From Rhyzopertha dominica (Eukaryota; Arthropoda; Insecta; Coleoptera; Bostrichidae): 64,000 bases of DNA. This document shows positions 19,600-31,310 of the stretch, in pieces (position 1 is the stretch's first letter; each line of letters starts with the position of its first letter). The stretch covers positions 52,969,325 to 53,033,324 of the forward strand of contig QCXZ01000064.1 of NCBI GenBank assembly GCA_025024175.1, written 5' to 3'. The translations under genes were made by a program, and so were the position numbers. Below the pieces are notes generated by a model that searched no databases, was not told the origin of the DNA, and worked only from the letters and a program-made list of their open reading frames with translations.

Positions 19600-22211
19600 T
19601 TATTTGAAACATACGGTTTTAGTCAATGCATATCAGAGCTCACCCGCTTTTGTCAAAAACGTTTATGATGTGAAAGACTGTGGCACTTTAAAATGTGATA
19701 TATTCTCTGAACACCATCTGTCTTACGTAAACATAATCATTCACAAATTCACAAAGCATATTTCTTTTAGGAGTCTTAAGCAGTTTAATGAAGACCGATT
19801 TTATACAGATTTAAATATTGTTCCGTGGGAAAACATTCTTTATATTGCTGGTATTGATCCTACGGTTGTTTTTGAACAATCTAATTAACTCATTATTTAA
19901 TAATCATGCACCCATAACTAAAATTCGTTCAAATAAACCTCCTGCGCCGTGGTTGACGGATACACTTAAAATAATTTTTCGACAAAGGGACAGGGCACTT
20001 ACAACATTTAAGGTCCGAAAAGCTCAAGATTCTTGGGAAAACTATAAGCAGCTGAGAAATTTTGCACTGGCTTCAATCCGCCGCGAAAAAAAGCATATCT
20101 GGGTCATTTACATGAACAGACCGATAAAAGTAAATTCTGGAAATCCCTACATTTTTTTAAAATACACAATTATAGTAGAAAGCGCAAAATTCCTATAAAC
20201 TTACAGAATTAAGATCTTATAAACAATTATTTCTTTAGTGTTTCCGAAAAAAATAATGAATGTCAGAATGCGATAAATTATTATAACCAAAAACTGCTTC
20301 GACTTCACTTTAAAATTTTCTTTGACCTTGATAACGGAAGAGGACTTAATACTGGCTATGAAAAGTCTCAAGGCTAATAGTGCAGGATGTGAACATTTAT
20401 CTTTACAGATGATTAAAATGTGTTTTCCTGTAATTAAAAAATATATAGTGCACATCGTCAATCAATTCCTAAAACTTGAAAACCTCTTTAGTTATCCCAA
20501 TTGCGAAAGTAAACAATCCGAAATCTCTGTGTGATTTACGTACTATTAGTCTTTTACCCGTAATGTCGAAGGCAATGGAAAAGGTATTACATAAACAAAT
20601 ATACACGTATGTAGAGAATAATAACATTTTACCATCGTATCAATCTGGTTTTCGCAGAGGGTTTAGCTCAACCACAGCTCTTTTAAATATGACTAATAAT
20701 ACATTAAGTGCTCTTGACAAAGGACTAGCAGCTACCTTAATGGTTTCGCTGGACTACTCTAAAGCATTCGATAAAATAGATCATGAATTATTGTGCTCAA
20801 AATTGAAATATTACGGATTTGACTATGCCAGTGTTGCCTTGTTTAAATCCTATCTGACTGATAGAAAACAATATGTTTTTATTAATGGCATGTGCTCAAC
20901 ATTTGGTGAAGTTATATCAGGCATTCCACAGGGTTCCATACTCGGACCCCTGTTATTTATCATATACATGTCAGATGCAACAAAAGTAATAAGATACTCA
21001 CATCTGCAGTCTCATGTGGATAATTTACAACTATTATTTGACCGCGAGCAATCGGAACACGCAGCTTGTAATGTGAATGATGACTCACAATCTTAAAATA
21101 AATGTTGACAAAAGTGTTGCTTTACTGTTCTGTTCTGCAGCTAGAAGGCGGCTAGTCCAAACCGGATTATAACTCCATGTAAATATTGCTCATTAGCAAG
21201 TAGTGCCGTGGGGGCCTGCTGTCAAACTGAAGTATGCAGTTGCATGCAAATTTGTCAGGCTACAGGTCACTTCCTTTAGGGAGTAGTACCCGTTAAGGCA
21301 GCTAGGTGGCTTTGTCATCATGTCAGTGTAATGCTAACAGATGGCATTGCCATCCTACATTCTTACTTATAATTAATAAATGTTACATTCGATTACGATT
21401 ACTATTTATAAATAAACACATACTAAATTTTAAAATAAGAAAGAAACTTTGTGAATCTTTGGCTCTATCATTGTTCAATTACGGTTTATTAGTATTTTAT
21501 CCCCGTTTAGATAATTCTACAAGACGCAGGTTGCAATTAGTGCAAAACACTTGTTGCAGGTATATTTATCAGTTACCAAAATTTGATCACGTTAGTTCGA
21601 AAATTGCAGAGCTTGGCTGGCTGAAGCTCAACCTTCTGTTTGATTTTCGCATGCTGTGTTTTCTTTTCAATCTTTTGTGTTCAGGATCTCCGTGTTACAT
21701 TAAAGATAAGCTTATATTTTGGCATTCTGCGCATGAAGTATTCGTGAAAAAAATAGATTAACAATGTCACATCACTCCACATCTTATTTTCAACGCAGTT
21801 TTACATACAACAGTATAAAATTATATAATTCGTTTAATAATGAGTTTCTTCCGGGTCTTAAATTCCATACGTTAAAAAAATACAAAGAAGTAACTTTTTA
21901 GTAAATGGACTCTACTTAAAACTCAATAATATGTGCTTCAAACTTCTGTTCTCTCTTTCTTTTTTCTTTTTTCTCTTTCTGTCTCGTTTCTCTTCTACAT
22001 TTTATACGCTCCACACTCATTATTCTCCTTCATGTCAGCAGGGTTAAGTGAGTTAAGAGTAGCCTTAGGCTAAACTTCGCCCTGTTGTATGAAATTTATT
22101 TATTATTATATTTATTATAATTTTTGTCTACAGCCATGCAAATTTAAATTATGTATACTTTTTCTTTCTTGAAATAATAAAGACGATATTATTATCATTA
22201 TTATTATTATT
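19600..22211 (+). pseudogene. 5'-truncated CR1/Jockey-type LINE, interrupted by a small element
   Basis: Plus-strand non-LTR retrotransposon ORF2. It starts at the end of the endonuclease (KNVYDVKDCGTLKCD, then SEHHLSYVNI, about 19,655-19,735), then PAPWLTDTLK and SWENYKQLRN (19,940-20,060). Reverse transcriptase follows: SYQSGFRRGFSSTTALL (about 20,635), SLDYSKAFDKIDHELL (about 20,747-20,795) and GIPQGSILGPLLFIIY (20,920-20,967). In motif C the usual YxDD reads HVDN (about 21,015-21,026), so one catalytic aspartate is lost. Frameshifts lie near 20,110 and 20,476. A 171-bp element (21,199-21,369) then interrupts the frame and about 20 codons are missing, after which the C-terminal domain resumes (FKIRKKLCESLALSLFNY). 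An AATAAA-like signal and an ATT-repeat tail end the element at about 22,211. It is dead. Confidence 0.9.
21199..21369 (-). mobile_element. Second copy of the 169-bp short element, inside the LINE
   Basis: Reverse complement of the unit at 13,264-13,432, similar over its whole length including the TAAGTAAGAAT start, the AGATGGC...GCCATC palindrome, GACATGATGACAAAGCCAC and GACAGCAGGCC. It lies between two LINE segments that are consecutive in the protein, so it inserted into the LINE. No clean target duplication is visible, because about 60 bases of LINE sequence next to the insertion are lost. Confidence 0.75.
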
Positions 22212-22480
22212 AAACGCCTTAAAGAGGCTCGTGTACTATTCATTGATTTTAGTTATTCATTCAAATAATATATGGGAAATATCTAACGCTGAATTACTTT
22301 TACAAAGATTTTGACGCTTCTTTACACTTAAAAGCTTATCATCTATAGGGAGCGTGCACGTTGACTAGTAGCGCCGCCGGTGGTGAAATAACGCAAAATT
22401 GAGGTATACACTGCATAATAACCACGAATTTCATCGGTTTACTTTTGCTCTTGCGTCGGAAGTGTGTAATACATTGAAAA

Positions 22481-22717
22481 ATGCCCAAATCTCAAAAAAA
22501 TTGTTGTGTTGTGGGCTGTAATAATACTGAGAATTCGAGTGGCAGCAAAAACCTACGCTTTTATCGATTTCCTGGAGAGGTTTGGGAAGCTGAACGAAAA
22601 CAACGTTGTGTTATATGTTCTGTAGTATATAGGTATACCTACCTAGTAACCGCGAAAGATGGTTGCGCAAAAGAACAAAATGTAGGGTGGGGCGTTCGTC
22701 TGTCGGCTACAGTTTAA
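22481..22717 (+). CDS. THAP-type zinc finger, truncated
   Basis: The frame begins MPKSQKNCCVVGCNNTENSS and continues to LRFYRFPGEVWEAERKQRC. This is the first half of a THAP DNA-binding domain: the paired cysteines (CxxxC, residues 8-13), the FYxFP signature (residues about 26-32) and the Glu/Lys-rich helix. The second zinc-ligand pair (CxxH) and the AVPTIF tail that close a THAP domain are absent. After RC the sequence diverges and the frame ends at 78 residues. A GTATAG/GTATACC-type segment right after the divergence (about 22,625-22,640) could be a splice donor, or the gene may simply be broken. THAP domains occur in host transcription factors and in P-type transposases. No transposase body follows within 2 kb. 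Upstream (22,330-22,470) is a GC-richer leader-like segment. Confidence 0.6.
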   Translation: MPKSQKNCCVVGCNNTENSSGSKNLRFYRFPGEVWEAERKQRCVICSVVYRYTYLVTAKDGCAKEQNVGWGVRLSATV

Positions 22718-22799
22718 ACGAAAAACATTGTCTCTTTCGATTGCCGTGTTTAAGTTCTCCTAGACTCCGCCCGTTTCTTATCATCGTTGAAAAATCCTA

Positions 22800-25700
22800 T
22801 TTCGTTCAATGGCTTTACCTTCTTGGAATTTCTTGATAGATTCCAATCCTGCGTCTAAAACCCAAGCACGTGCAGCATGAATAACAGTATGTTTTCAGTA
22901 CGATTTACCGCTCGGCACTATGCGATAGTTGACATCGAAGCGAGGTCCGCCTTCGCGCCTCTCGCGTGTTAAGTCTTTTTTTACCAGCTTATAGATACCC
23001 ATTCATATTTGTAATGACTAACAATGAATGTCATAAAATGAAGATGGAAGACTAAATTTGTAATAATTACTATTAGCCAGTATATGGAGTAGCTTGTAAA
23101 CAAGTTGGTTTTTGTTTATGCTTTGTTTCACACTATTTATCGAATAATTCGATGTTATTATTGTAAGAATGTCATAATTGCCAGATTGCTTTTACTGTGC
23201 GTTTTCCTATCTCTTATATTGTATTCTTTCAACAAAATGCAGTTATAAGTTATTGTAAAATAAGTATCGAGTGCTTAATTTTTTTCTCCTGAAAAATCAC
23301 AGTTTTTGAGATATGCCTCTGTTGCAGCAAATGAGCGATATAATTAGGGGCAGAAATATAGTCCTTAAACGCTCCTTATATGGTTGAATAATTCATTTCA
23401 GCTTCATTTCGCCCGCTACACCAAATGCAAAGGTGACAGTATTTCACAAACTGCACACTTAGATTAAACCTTCTGTAATCGGAATTCGCTATCTGATAAA
23501 TAAAATGTAATACATACTACAGGACGTCACGGACAGTAAACTTTTTGTAGGTGGAAGGAATGATACAAACTACTGTCCCTTATTTAACTCCATTAAATAA
23601 TCCTTTATTAGCATATTATATTTTTTTTATTTATACCTTCTCCTAGTACACATTTGCTTGCAAGGAGGAAGAAATGCAACGTTGTTGATCTCTTCCTGTA
23701 CGGGAAAAAATGTAAAAAGACCTTGACTCATTTACTCATCCCAACTCTTTACCTCAATAAAAAATTCAGAAGTATACCTTCGTGGAATACATCAGTAGTC
23801 ATTTCGTTCCAAAAAAACCTCTGTAAGGCTTATTCGCGCACCCTCCTTTACATAAACAAAGCATAAAGATGACAAACAACCCCATTACCGATATTTGAAC
23901 ACTGGTAACGTTACACGTAAATACATTCCCTGCATTTACGGTAATAAAGTTACGTTGCCGTGAATCCATCCTCGATGCTTGCCAACGAGCAACGTGAAAA
24001 TCGCAGTTGGCTTGGGCATAAACCAGTTTGAAACGCTAGAGACGTTGCTGGCGTTAAAGTGGACCTCAACCGCTGCTTCGTTGTTTCGTTGTTGCCAGCT
24101 CAATGTTGTTTTCGGACTCATTTGTTTTACTGTAATCCGCAGTATTACCAGCACATGTTTCGTTTGCGTTTAGTTAAGTGTACGTCTGTAAAAGTGTATT
24201 GTTAATAAAAGGTTATTAGGAAAGCTTTGCATAATTGGAAAGTGTACGCTNAAATATACTATAAACATTATGTCGAAATAGCCTGGAAAAATTTGCTCGN
24301 CAAGGCGNGGTTTAAGGCGGTAGCTTGTTGTAGTTAATTCATTCGGTTTTCTTGCCTGAAGAGCCTCAACAACAGCAAAATTGGTCGTACGATACGAATG
24401 AATTGACCAAATTGTTTATTTACTTATATTCATCGCACTACGGAGAGATTCTCGGATGTGATCGCCAAGAACCTGCCCTAGGTCATGAGTGGCTACAATC
24501 GTGACCCTCCTGGTGTGCAAAGTTTCCTTCCAGATTGCTTTTAAAGCTCATGTATTGTTTGTACTAACAGTAAGACAGGACCAAGCCTATAATACACTGA
24601 AACATGACGTCATAGCATAAGTTACATATTTTCAGTTTCAGACCAGTACATGGTCTTTATTGTTACTGATTAAGAATTGGATATAGACAAGTGTTTACAA
24701 ATGGGAACTAGTTTCTATAGTTGGACGTATAATAAATATATTATAGTATAGCTATATTCGTTTTTCTGAGATCAAATCCTAGAAACTATTTTACCGAATG
24801 GCCTAGAATAAGAAACCCCAGCAACACTTGCTTTTAGCCTTTTCAACGCGCTAGTTATTTTTTTTTAACCCTTCGTTTAACAAAACACACACTTTATGGC
24901 TGGCTTCAGTGACATTTCTAAACGCTTCTTTTGATTTGAATAACCGTGTAAGCGTAGTCCAGAATATGTGGTTCAAAAGTGGTAGTTGGGAGGCAAATGC
25001 CAAACAGCGTCGTTATTGTCGGTATTTCAAAAACTCATTGCGTGACCGTAGGTACTCTACTTTGTGGTATGAGTATTACACACAGGTGGTGCATTTTACA
25101 GGGAAGCTGCGACATTTGAATAAACGTGAATTTTTTTCTCTGATTGGTTTCCGTGCTTTCATTCCTGCATATTATTTTCTTTATACGAAAAAGCGAACGT
25201 TACTTCTGTTGAATTCGTGAATTGTCAATTCCTCANTGCATTCAGAGAGGCACGATTATGTCTACATATGATAACCTTGAGTCCCAGTAATTATATACTT
25301 TTGCTTCATAGAACGCCCTGTGTATTATTTCATGTTTGATCCATGCATTAAGTTCGTTTGAATAGTATTTATATGAAATATGCAAGAAAACACTTTTTTC
25401 AAATCTTAAACGTAAATTTCTGGCAGTTGAGTTAACAAAATAGGAACCCACAACCAGAAGCAAAGCAAGCCGTGCTGCAACATACACGAGTCCAAATAGT
25501 AGTTAAAAAGAATAAGGCACACAAACATGAGCAACCAGAAAATAATCCCAACATCCGAGTCATTCATTAGTTGTGTTTACAGCTCAAGAGAGATATAAAG
25601 TTTAAATTCCCATAAAAGACGAAATTCTTACATACTCTTCCCGAAAACATCTATCATTTGCAAATTTCACTGAAATCGAATGTCTTTCTGTTACAATTGA

Positions 25701-25860
25701 ACACTTTCTACTTCTATGCAGTATGTATTACTCGTAGATTACTATCAACATTTATTTACGTATAACTATAGCCAACATTGCAATTTGATAACGGATNAAA
25801 TATATCTAATTACGAAATATTAACAAAGCTTAACCTGTTAACCAACAATCAAAAAGAATG
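22800..25860. other. Long stretch without supported features
   Basis: Contains several open frames (23,654-23,866; 23,979-24,173 and its minus-strand shadow; 24,909-25,220) with no recognisable product. The block at 23,900-24,180 is of higher complexity and could be exonic or regulatory, but nothing decides it. N bases at 24,251, 24,300, 24,308 and 25,235. Confidence 0.35.
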
Positions 25861-26037
25861 GGAGCATTGCGTAGCCTGCTAGGGCTGGGCAAGATCGATT
25901 CGATTCAGTACAAAATCGATACTTTTTATATGATTGATCGAAATATTAAAATCAATATAGATTTTTAATGAGTATTAAAGTTATCGGGTTAGCAGGCCAA
26001 CATAGTTATGTTATTGAAAAGGTATTCCTAGCTTTGT

Positions 26038-26104
26038 ATGGGCATGAAACCCTGTACCTTCTGATTGCTAATCAAATATGCTAATCACTGCACCAGCACA
26101 GCTC
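26038..26104 (-). repeat. tRNA-derived SINE head or tRNA pseudogene (alanine-like)
   Basis: On the minus strand, TGCTGGTGCAGTGATTAGC (26,099-26,081) resembles an internal promoter box A. TTTGA-TTAGCAA-TCAGA (about 26,075-26,059) forms an anticodon arm whose seven-base loop would hold AGC (alanine). AGGGTTTCATGCCC (about 26,055-26,042) is a worn T-arm/box B with a GGG/CCC stem. The acceptor stem does not close and the D arm is irregular, so this is not a working tRNA. Such heads are typical of tRNA-derived SINEs, but no body or tail was delimited. Confidence 0.5.
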
Positions 26105-26119
26105 TATTCAGATTCGAGG

Positions 26120-26960
26120 TCAAAGCAGGAATATACATCAAAGTTAACTACAAGTAGCCGCTGCTGGACGCCATCCTGTGCATTTGCACCTGAATCGCTC
26201 ATCGCTCAGTATTTTCCAGCTTCAGGACGGAATTCGCTTTCTGAAAATAACTAAGTCTTCTTCAGGTTGAATTAATATATGTTTGCAATATGCCTCCTTC
26301 TAATTTTATATTCTTCGGTCAATTCTTGAGCGAATAAAGATTAAAACTTGAACCTTCGAAATATTTTCTGGCAATTTTATTAAAAGCTCCAAAGTTTTAT
26401 ATAAATCAATACAAATTTTTAGATCTCACTGTTGTTTGTTCATACCTTCGAAGGAANGTATAATATTTAATACTTTATTTTCACCGACTTGAANTATTCG
26501 TGGTTTTCTTTTTAANGATTTTTTTCTGNAGTTGCTTTCAATATGTCTAAACGTACTGATTCACCAAATAGTCTTTTATCTTCATTATAAACGGCATTGT
26601 TTGTAATAAAATGACACTAAATTTGTACCCACACAGAGAAATTTTTTAATTAGAAGCGATCAAACTGACGCTAGAAACCGCTTTTAACTGTTTTTCGGCC
26701 ACCGTGACCATAGTATTCGGGGAATATTTGCAAATTTTAATATTTGAGGCCAAATATTTAGAATCCATTCAAAATAATATGAACAAACTCTATATTTTTC
26801 GAAATCAAAGAAGAAATATTTTGCGGTATAATAATATACAGAGTGTCCCGTTTAAAACAGCAAAGTTCATTATTGTATTTTCCCGTCGTCATTTGTGCAA
26901 ATGGACCCATATCATGAAACCGATCCGCATCGTTAAAATCGAATCAACTCATTGAAACAA
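26120..26960. other. AT-rich stretch with a mariner-like terminus
   Basis: The word TACAGAGTGTCCCGTTTAAA (about 26,838-26,857) resembles the ATACAGGGTGTCCC-type ends of insect mariner-like elements. It has no partner nearby. Otherwise nothing was seen, and N bases are scattered at 26,457-26,529. Confidence 0.3.
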
Positions 26961-26969
26961 ATTGACCGG

Positions 26970-28847
26970 CAGTGTTGCCAGTGGTCAATTTATTTTATTA
27001 CTAGATACTAGATAAAATTCCGTACTTAATCTTATGCAAATGTGCGGTAAATATTAAAGAGCATAGGAGTAGGACCAAACAATAAAAATATATTTTATAT
27101 AACTTTTAATTGTAATACAAAAATACATACAAAACAATAATCACCATCTCGCTCGCAGAATTTAGGCAGAAAGCAAATAATGTAAATTGTCCTTGTAACT
27201 TACCATTTCACTCTAATCTTAGTTGTCATATACCAGTATTATCGACTGGATTCAAGGTTGACAGATAACAGAGTTTTCCAGGAAGTTTTAGGTAACAAAT
27301 CTAGTGGATCAATAAGAAGAATGATCCATATAACTCAAAGTGCAGTTATTTGCTTAATAAATTAAAGGAAGTAAATCAATGTCTTACTGCACATTCATTA
27401 ATTCAAATAGGAACTAGTACATCTTTCGAGGAAATCCACCCTCATCTTGAGCTAAAACTTGTAAAAAAGGGATACACGTTGGTACGTTGTAAGTTAGTTA
27501 ATTTATTAATCAAGTAACTACACTTTAAATTATATGGATCATTCTTCTTATTGAACCTTCCCTAGTCGAGCTAAGCTGATCCGAACTTTTGTAAAGGCTA
27601 CATGGGATTGAGTACATTTGGCTTCGGTTGGAGGTTAGATGAAGTTTCCACATCTTAAATATAATTAATATTACACTTAAAAACTTTTTGTAATTCTAAC
27701 TCTTTAGTCTTGTTACATTTCTGCGGTCATCTGTCTTTTGTCGTTGACACTTGTACGACCATATGCCATTAATCTTTTAGTCTTTGATACCAGCGCGACC
27801 ATGCCTTTTGGTCGTGCTTTTATTTTTGTATATTTGCTTTATTCGTAGTTGTTTTATTGATTTGTTATAATCATATTGTTTGTATCATCTGAAAATGTTT
27901 ATATTTTATTAGATAAGATATATTTTGCTAACTTCCAACGTACCAACGTATATCTCATTTTACATCTTTAAACTGAAGATGAATTTGGATTCCCTCGAAG
28001 CATGTTCTAGTACCTATTTGAATTAAAGGATGTGCAGTAAGACATTGGTTTTGCAGTATTTCTAATCTCTGAAGGAGCACACTTCATTACAATTGCACTC
28101 TCTTTTACGCTTACTATTGTAATGCCCAAGTACTACTGGGTATTGACGTCATAAGCGTACAGCGACGAGGAGGCTGCACAATTTATGAGGTAACTTAAGC
28201 ACTTTAGTCATGTTGATAGATAGTAGAGGTTCTTCTAGCCTTGACTGGATTGGCAGTCGCCATGTGACAACCAGTTGCTACCAATTCTCACATATTAAAT
28301 TATATTGCTTACCTTAAATTTCATGGGGATGAAATTGGCAAACCAGTTTTGCAGTGCAAATCGTAGTGCGGCGTGCATTCGTACTAGGAAAATTAATTTT
28401 GTAGTAGATCTAGTACTATCGTATCACCGGTCTATTTTGTGCCTGTAACATTTTACACAGACCGAAGACAGAGCTTCCCGTGATTAATTTTATCTGGCTT
28501 TATAATTACTAATCAACTAATTTGGGAATAACTGGTTATATGAAAATAATTACATGTAATTAGCAGGTAATGACCAAGGTTATTAAAATTCGATTTATGT
28601 AATATTTAAAGAGAGATGGATGATTACAAAGGTATTGCTCCAATAATTTTGGGCTCGTACCCACGATAATGAGAAACCACTGAACAGGGAAGGGGGTTGA
28701 TTATGATGTTTTAGTATTATTAGACTAATGAATGTTTTAGTGAGATTTGGCTCATAGTAACAGTTAGCCCTATCATATTTAAATAAAAAAAGACAATCCC
28801 GCAACCTAGATGCAGGTTGCTGATTTCCTAAACTGTCGGCAACACTG
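26970..28847. mobile_element. Possible hAT-like element bounded by CAGTGTTGCC ends
   Basis: CAGTGTTGCC at 26,970-26,979 is mirrored by GGCAACACTG at 28,838-28,847. The 1.88 kb between them is non-coding and holds the nested inverted repeats listed separately. Ends of this form are common in insect DNA transposons. However, the 8 bases outside each end (TTGACCGG and CGATATTA) are not duplicates, so the two ends may belong to different insertions. Confidence 0.3.
27309..28047. repeat. Nested inverted repeats (foldback-like)
   Basis: Two inverted pairs overlap. A perfect 25-base pair lies at 27,309-27,333 and 27,530-27,554. A longer pair of about 120 bases (27,377-27,497 and 27,928-28,047) matches at roughly 80% by eye, including CAATGTCTTACTGCACAT and ACGTTGGTACGTTG segments. 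The left arm of the long pair sits inside the short pair. A small hairpin with 9-base arms (27,793-27,801 and 27,809-27,817, GCGCGACCA and its near complement) lies in the long loop. No protein is encoded. Confidence 0.8.
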
Positions 28848-28849
28848 CG

Positions 28850-29140
28850 ATATTACCGAATTAAAATACGACTTTCTGAAAACGTATATTTCGCGGAACA
28901 GCCAAAGGCCGGTTGGAGGTTGCCGTTTGGCTTCCATAAACGTGTAGGCACTTTATAAAGGGCGTATCTGCTGTGGATGAAACGCGACTGCACGGCCGGA
29001 ATACTAAACACAGTGCCGAATCCATCACGCTACCTACCGGGGCAAATTAAATTAGCTGGCGACCCCGCACTGTCATTTATCGCATGCCAATTTCCTCCTC
29101 CGTCGGCTTTACCTGTATCATCCATTTTATCAGCTTTATT
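28850..29140. promoter_or_regulatory. GC-richer, high-complexity block
   Basis: Between AT-rich flanks lies about 290 bases with words such as AAAGGCCGGTTGGAGG, TTTATAAAGGGCG, GTCATTTATCGCATGCC and ATTAAATTAGC. The composition and lack of stops bias resemble conserved non-coding DNA. No frame encodes anything recognisable. Confidence 0.3.
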
Positions 29141-29149
29141 ATAAACTAT

Positions 29150-30085
29150 TTTGGCTTTACGATGGAGGTCCCTGGTCAAAGATTTTAAACAAGTTTTCTT
29201 CAGGAAACAACAAACTACTGTTTATACTTTCATGGTTGCCGCACTGATTGAATATTATATCTATATGGTTGAGTTCCAAGAAAAAAATTATGAAGCAATG
29301 GAAGACTTTTTGAACGATCAACCATTGTTCTCGTTTCTTCGTGGGTAAATCAAAATCTGTGAGTCAGGTTTATTTTTAATATTTTAATATGTGTGGAAAT
29401 AGTCATAATTTTGGTTCTTCACTCACCCATCCATCGCAGACAGCAGTTCCTTCTTATTGACAAAGTGAATTCAATGAAAAGTTTTTCTTATTTATTTTGG
29501 AATTACATTATAGTCGCTGGGAGTTAAATCTTGAGAATAGTGGATTGTTCAAAAACTTTCAATCCAATGTGTCATTCCTTTGTTCACCAGTTATACTGAT
29601 TTGCAATAAAAGTCGTCGCAGTACTATGCAGTACCTAATAAACATTTATATTGTCATCTTCAGTAACACTTACATTGTCTCATTCCTCTGAAATGGTAAC
29701 TGCAGTTGTTAAATCTGTTCGATTGCATATTTGTTGCAGAGTAGTCTTCAAGCGCAAGCAACCTAAATTGTAGATCTTAGAACACTGCAGTATTATAAAT
29801 TTAAAACCATTTGATACTGTCTGGTACCTTTTTGCATAAGTATGTAGATCAAACTTATAATCGTGCATCCAAGACATAGTTTCTTGTGTATTCTCCTGTT
29901 ATAATTTATTTCACGTCCAGCCAAGGGTGTGTGAAAATAACCACTATAGTCAGCATATACAGCTTTTGGTCTCGTATAAATTTCCACTAGCTGGTGCTTC
30001 CCGAAAAAAAAATGACTTGAACTGTGTAGATATAAGAAAATGGAAATAAAACCATCGAAATGTTTGATTTTATTTTTTTATAATA
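29150..30085. other. Stretch without supported features
   Basis: Open frames of about 65 codons (29,151-29,348 and 29,497-29,691 plus) were examined and not recognised. Confidence 0.35.
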
Positions 30086-30088
30086 ATA

Positions 30089-30308
30089 ACTACTAATTAT
30101 GCGTTTTACTCCTGACATGACTTAATAAAAATCATTATTAAAATTCCAAAACGCAGGTTGCAGATATATCGTCAAATAAAAAAGAATATNATCAGGTTAC
30201 TACTAAATAAGCGTTTTACCCCTAATTTGTCGCTCTATGAAAATCGTTTGTAAAAATTTCGAAACACAGGTTGCAGATATACCGTCAAATTCAGAAAATA
30301 TTATTAAT
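30089..30308. repeat. Two-copy tandem duplication of 110 bases
   Basis: Units 30,089-30,198 and 30,199-30,308 align end to end. Both start ACTACTAA and share GCGTTTTAC, a central AAAATC block and CAGGTTGCAGATATA followed by CGTCAAAT. Identity is roughly 75-80% by eye, so the duplication is old. It could be two monomers of a satellite or a tandem non-autonomous element. Confidence 0.75.
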
Positions 30309-30387
30309 GATAACGAACCTAAATTGGCTCAAACTTGATTTTTATATATCTATTTAACAAATGCGTTCTTCTAAAAGACTTATTTAG

Positions 30388-30576
30388 AGGTGGGCTGCAA
30401 AACAGAAAGTTTTCGTGGACACTGTTACCAGTACTTTGCCAAATAATGTCTCAACTTCAGAAGTAAACTTTGCTGAGGATGGAGATTGTAAACAAGTTGT
30501 TACCTACTTAATTGTTGATATACTGGGAAATACGATCAGTATTTATTCAGAAGAAAAGACAGGTCGAACAGTGTAA
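30388..30576 (+). other. Coding-like open frame without ATG
   Basis: Between stop codons, 62 codons are open and read RWAAKQKVFVDTVTSTLPN through to GNTISIYSEEKTGRTV, with normal amino-acid balance. A TTTAG acceptor-like end precedes it and a CAG|GTCG or CA|GTGTAAG donor-like site closes it. It could be an exon of an unknown gene or a remnant of a transposon. No family is recognised. Confidence 0.2.
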
Positions 30577-30599
30577 GCAGCAAATATGCGCGTAGCTTC

Positions 30600-31270
30600 C
30601 GTAGATTTGAATAACATTTTATTCATCCATATGGACTGTTATTAAGCTGTTTCTGGGGATGCTTGTAAGTCAGAAAAAGTGAATTATTGGAAAAGTTTTC
30701 TATAGATATAAGTTACACAGTTAAAATTCTTACAGCCCAGATTTTGGAACGTTTATCAAAATTTGATAATAACACAATCGGTTAATCAGTGTAGCGTGAG
30801 GTTTTTGATATACAACATTTTTTATTTCAGTTTTCTGAAACAGTAAACGTTAAAGATAACTTTATTTTTGTTTTTGTGACTGAGCTTCTCATTTATATAT
30901 AACGTATACCTAAATGTAACGCCAATTGCTGAATTATGGAGGTTAATGCACGGAAGGCAATAAATTTGATTGGTATCCCTATAAGAATTATTTGACATTG
31001 TAAATTTCCAGGGTTACAGGTTACTTAACTCTTAACCGATCGAAAAGAAGCTAAAATACATTATGATGGACCTCGATACTAGAATATGGTGTAGTTTTCG
31101 AAAATCGACATAAGATATTAAAAATTATTAAAAAATTTAATGTTTAACATCATTCTTGCATGTAAAGTAAATGTACTTTAGGTATAGGTTCCAGTTTTAC
31201 CATGCAACAATTTTCATTGAGAGGAAACGCTGAAAGTACTGGAGATAGGAGATGCGAAATGTTAAGATCA
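30600..31270. other. AT-rich stretch, no feature seen
   Basis: No repeat, protein similarity or structured motif was noticed up to the TA microsatellite. Confidence 0.4.
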
Positions 31271-31272
31271 TC

Positions 31273-31276
<4 letters not shown>

Positions 31277-31308
<32 letters not shown>
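31277..31308. repeat. (TA)16 microsatellite
   Basis: Uninterrupted TA dinucleotide repeat of about 32 bases. Confidence 0.95.

Positions 31309-31309
<1 letters not shown>

Positions 31310-31310
<1 letters not shown>

Noticed and set aside
25881..25900. AGGGCTGGGCAAGATCGATT, like one end of a hAT-type element
   Set aside because: No inverted partner and no 8-bp duplicate found; too short to call.
26038..26104. Considered as a functional tRNA-Ala
   Set aside because: The acceptor stem does not close and the T and D arms are degenerate.
30388..30576. Considered as a confident exon
   Set aside because: Composition is coding-like, but splice sites are weak and no homologue is recognised; kept only as a low-confidence open frame.
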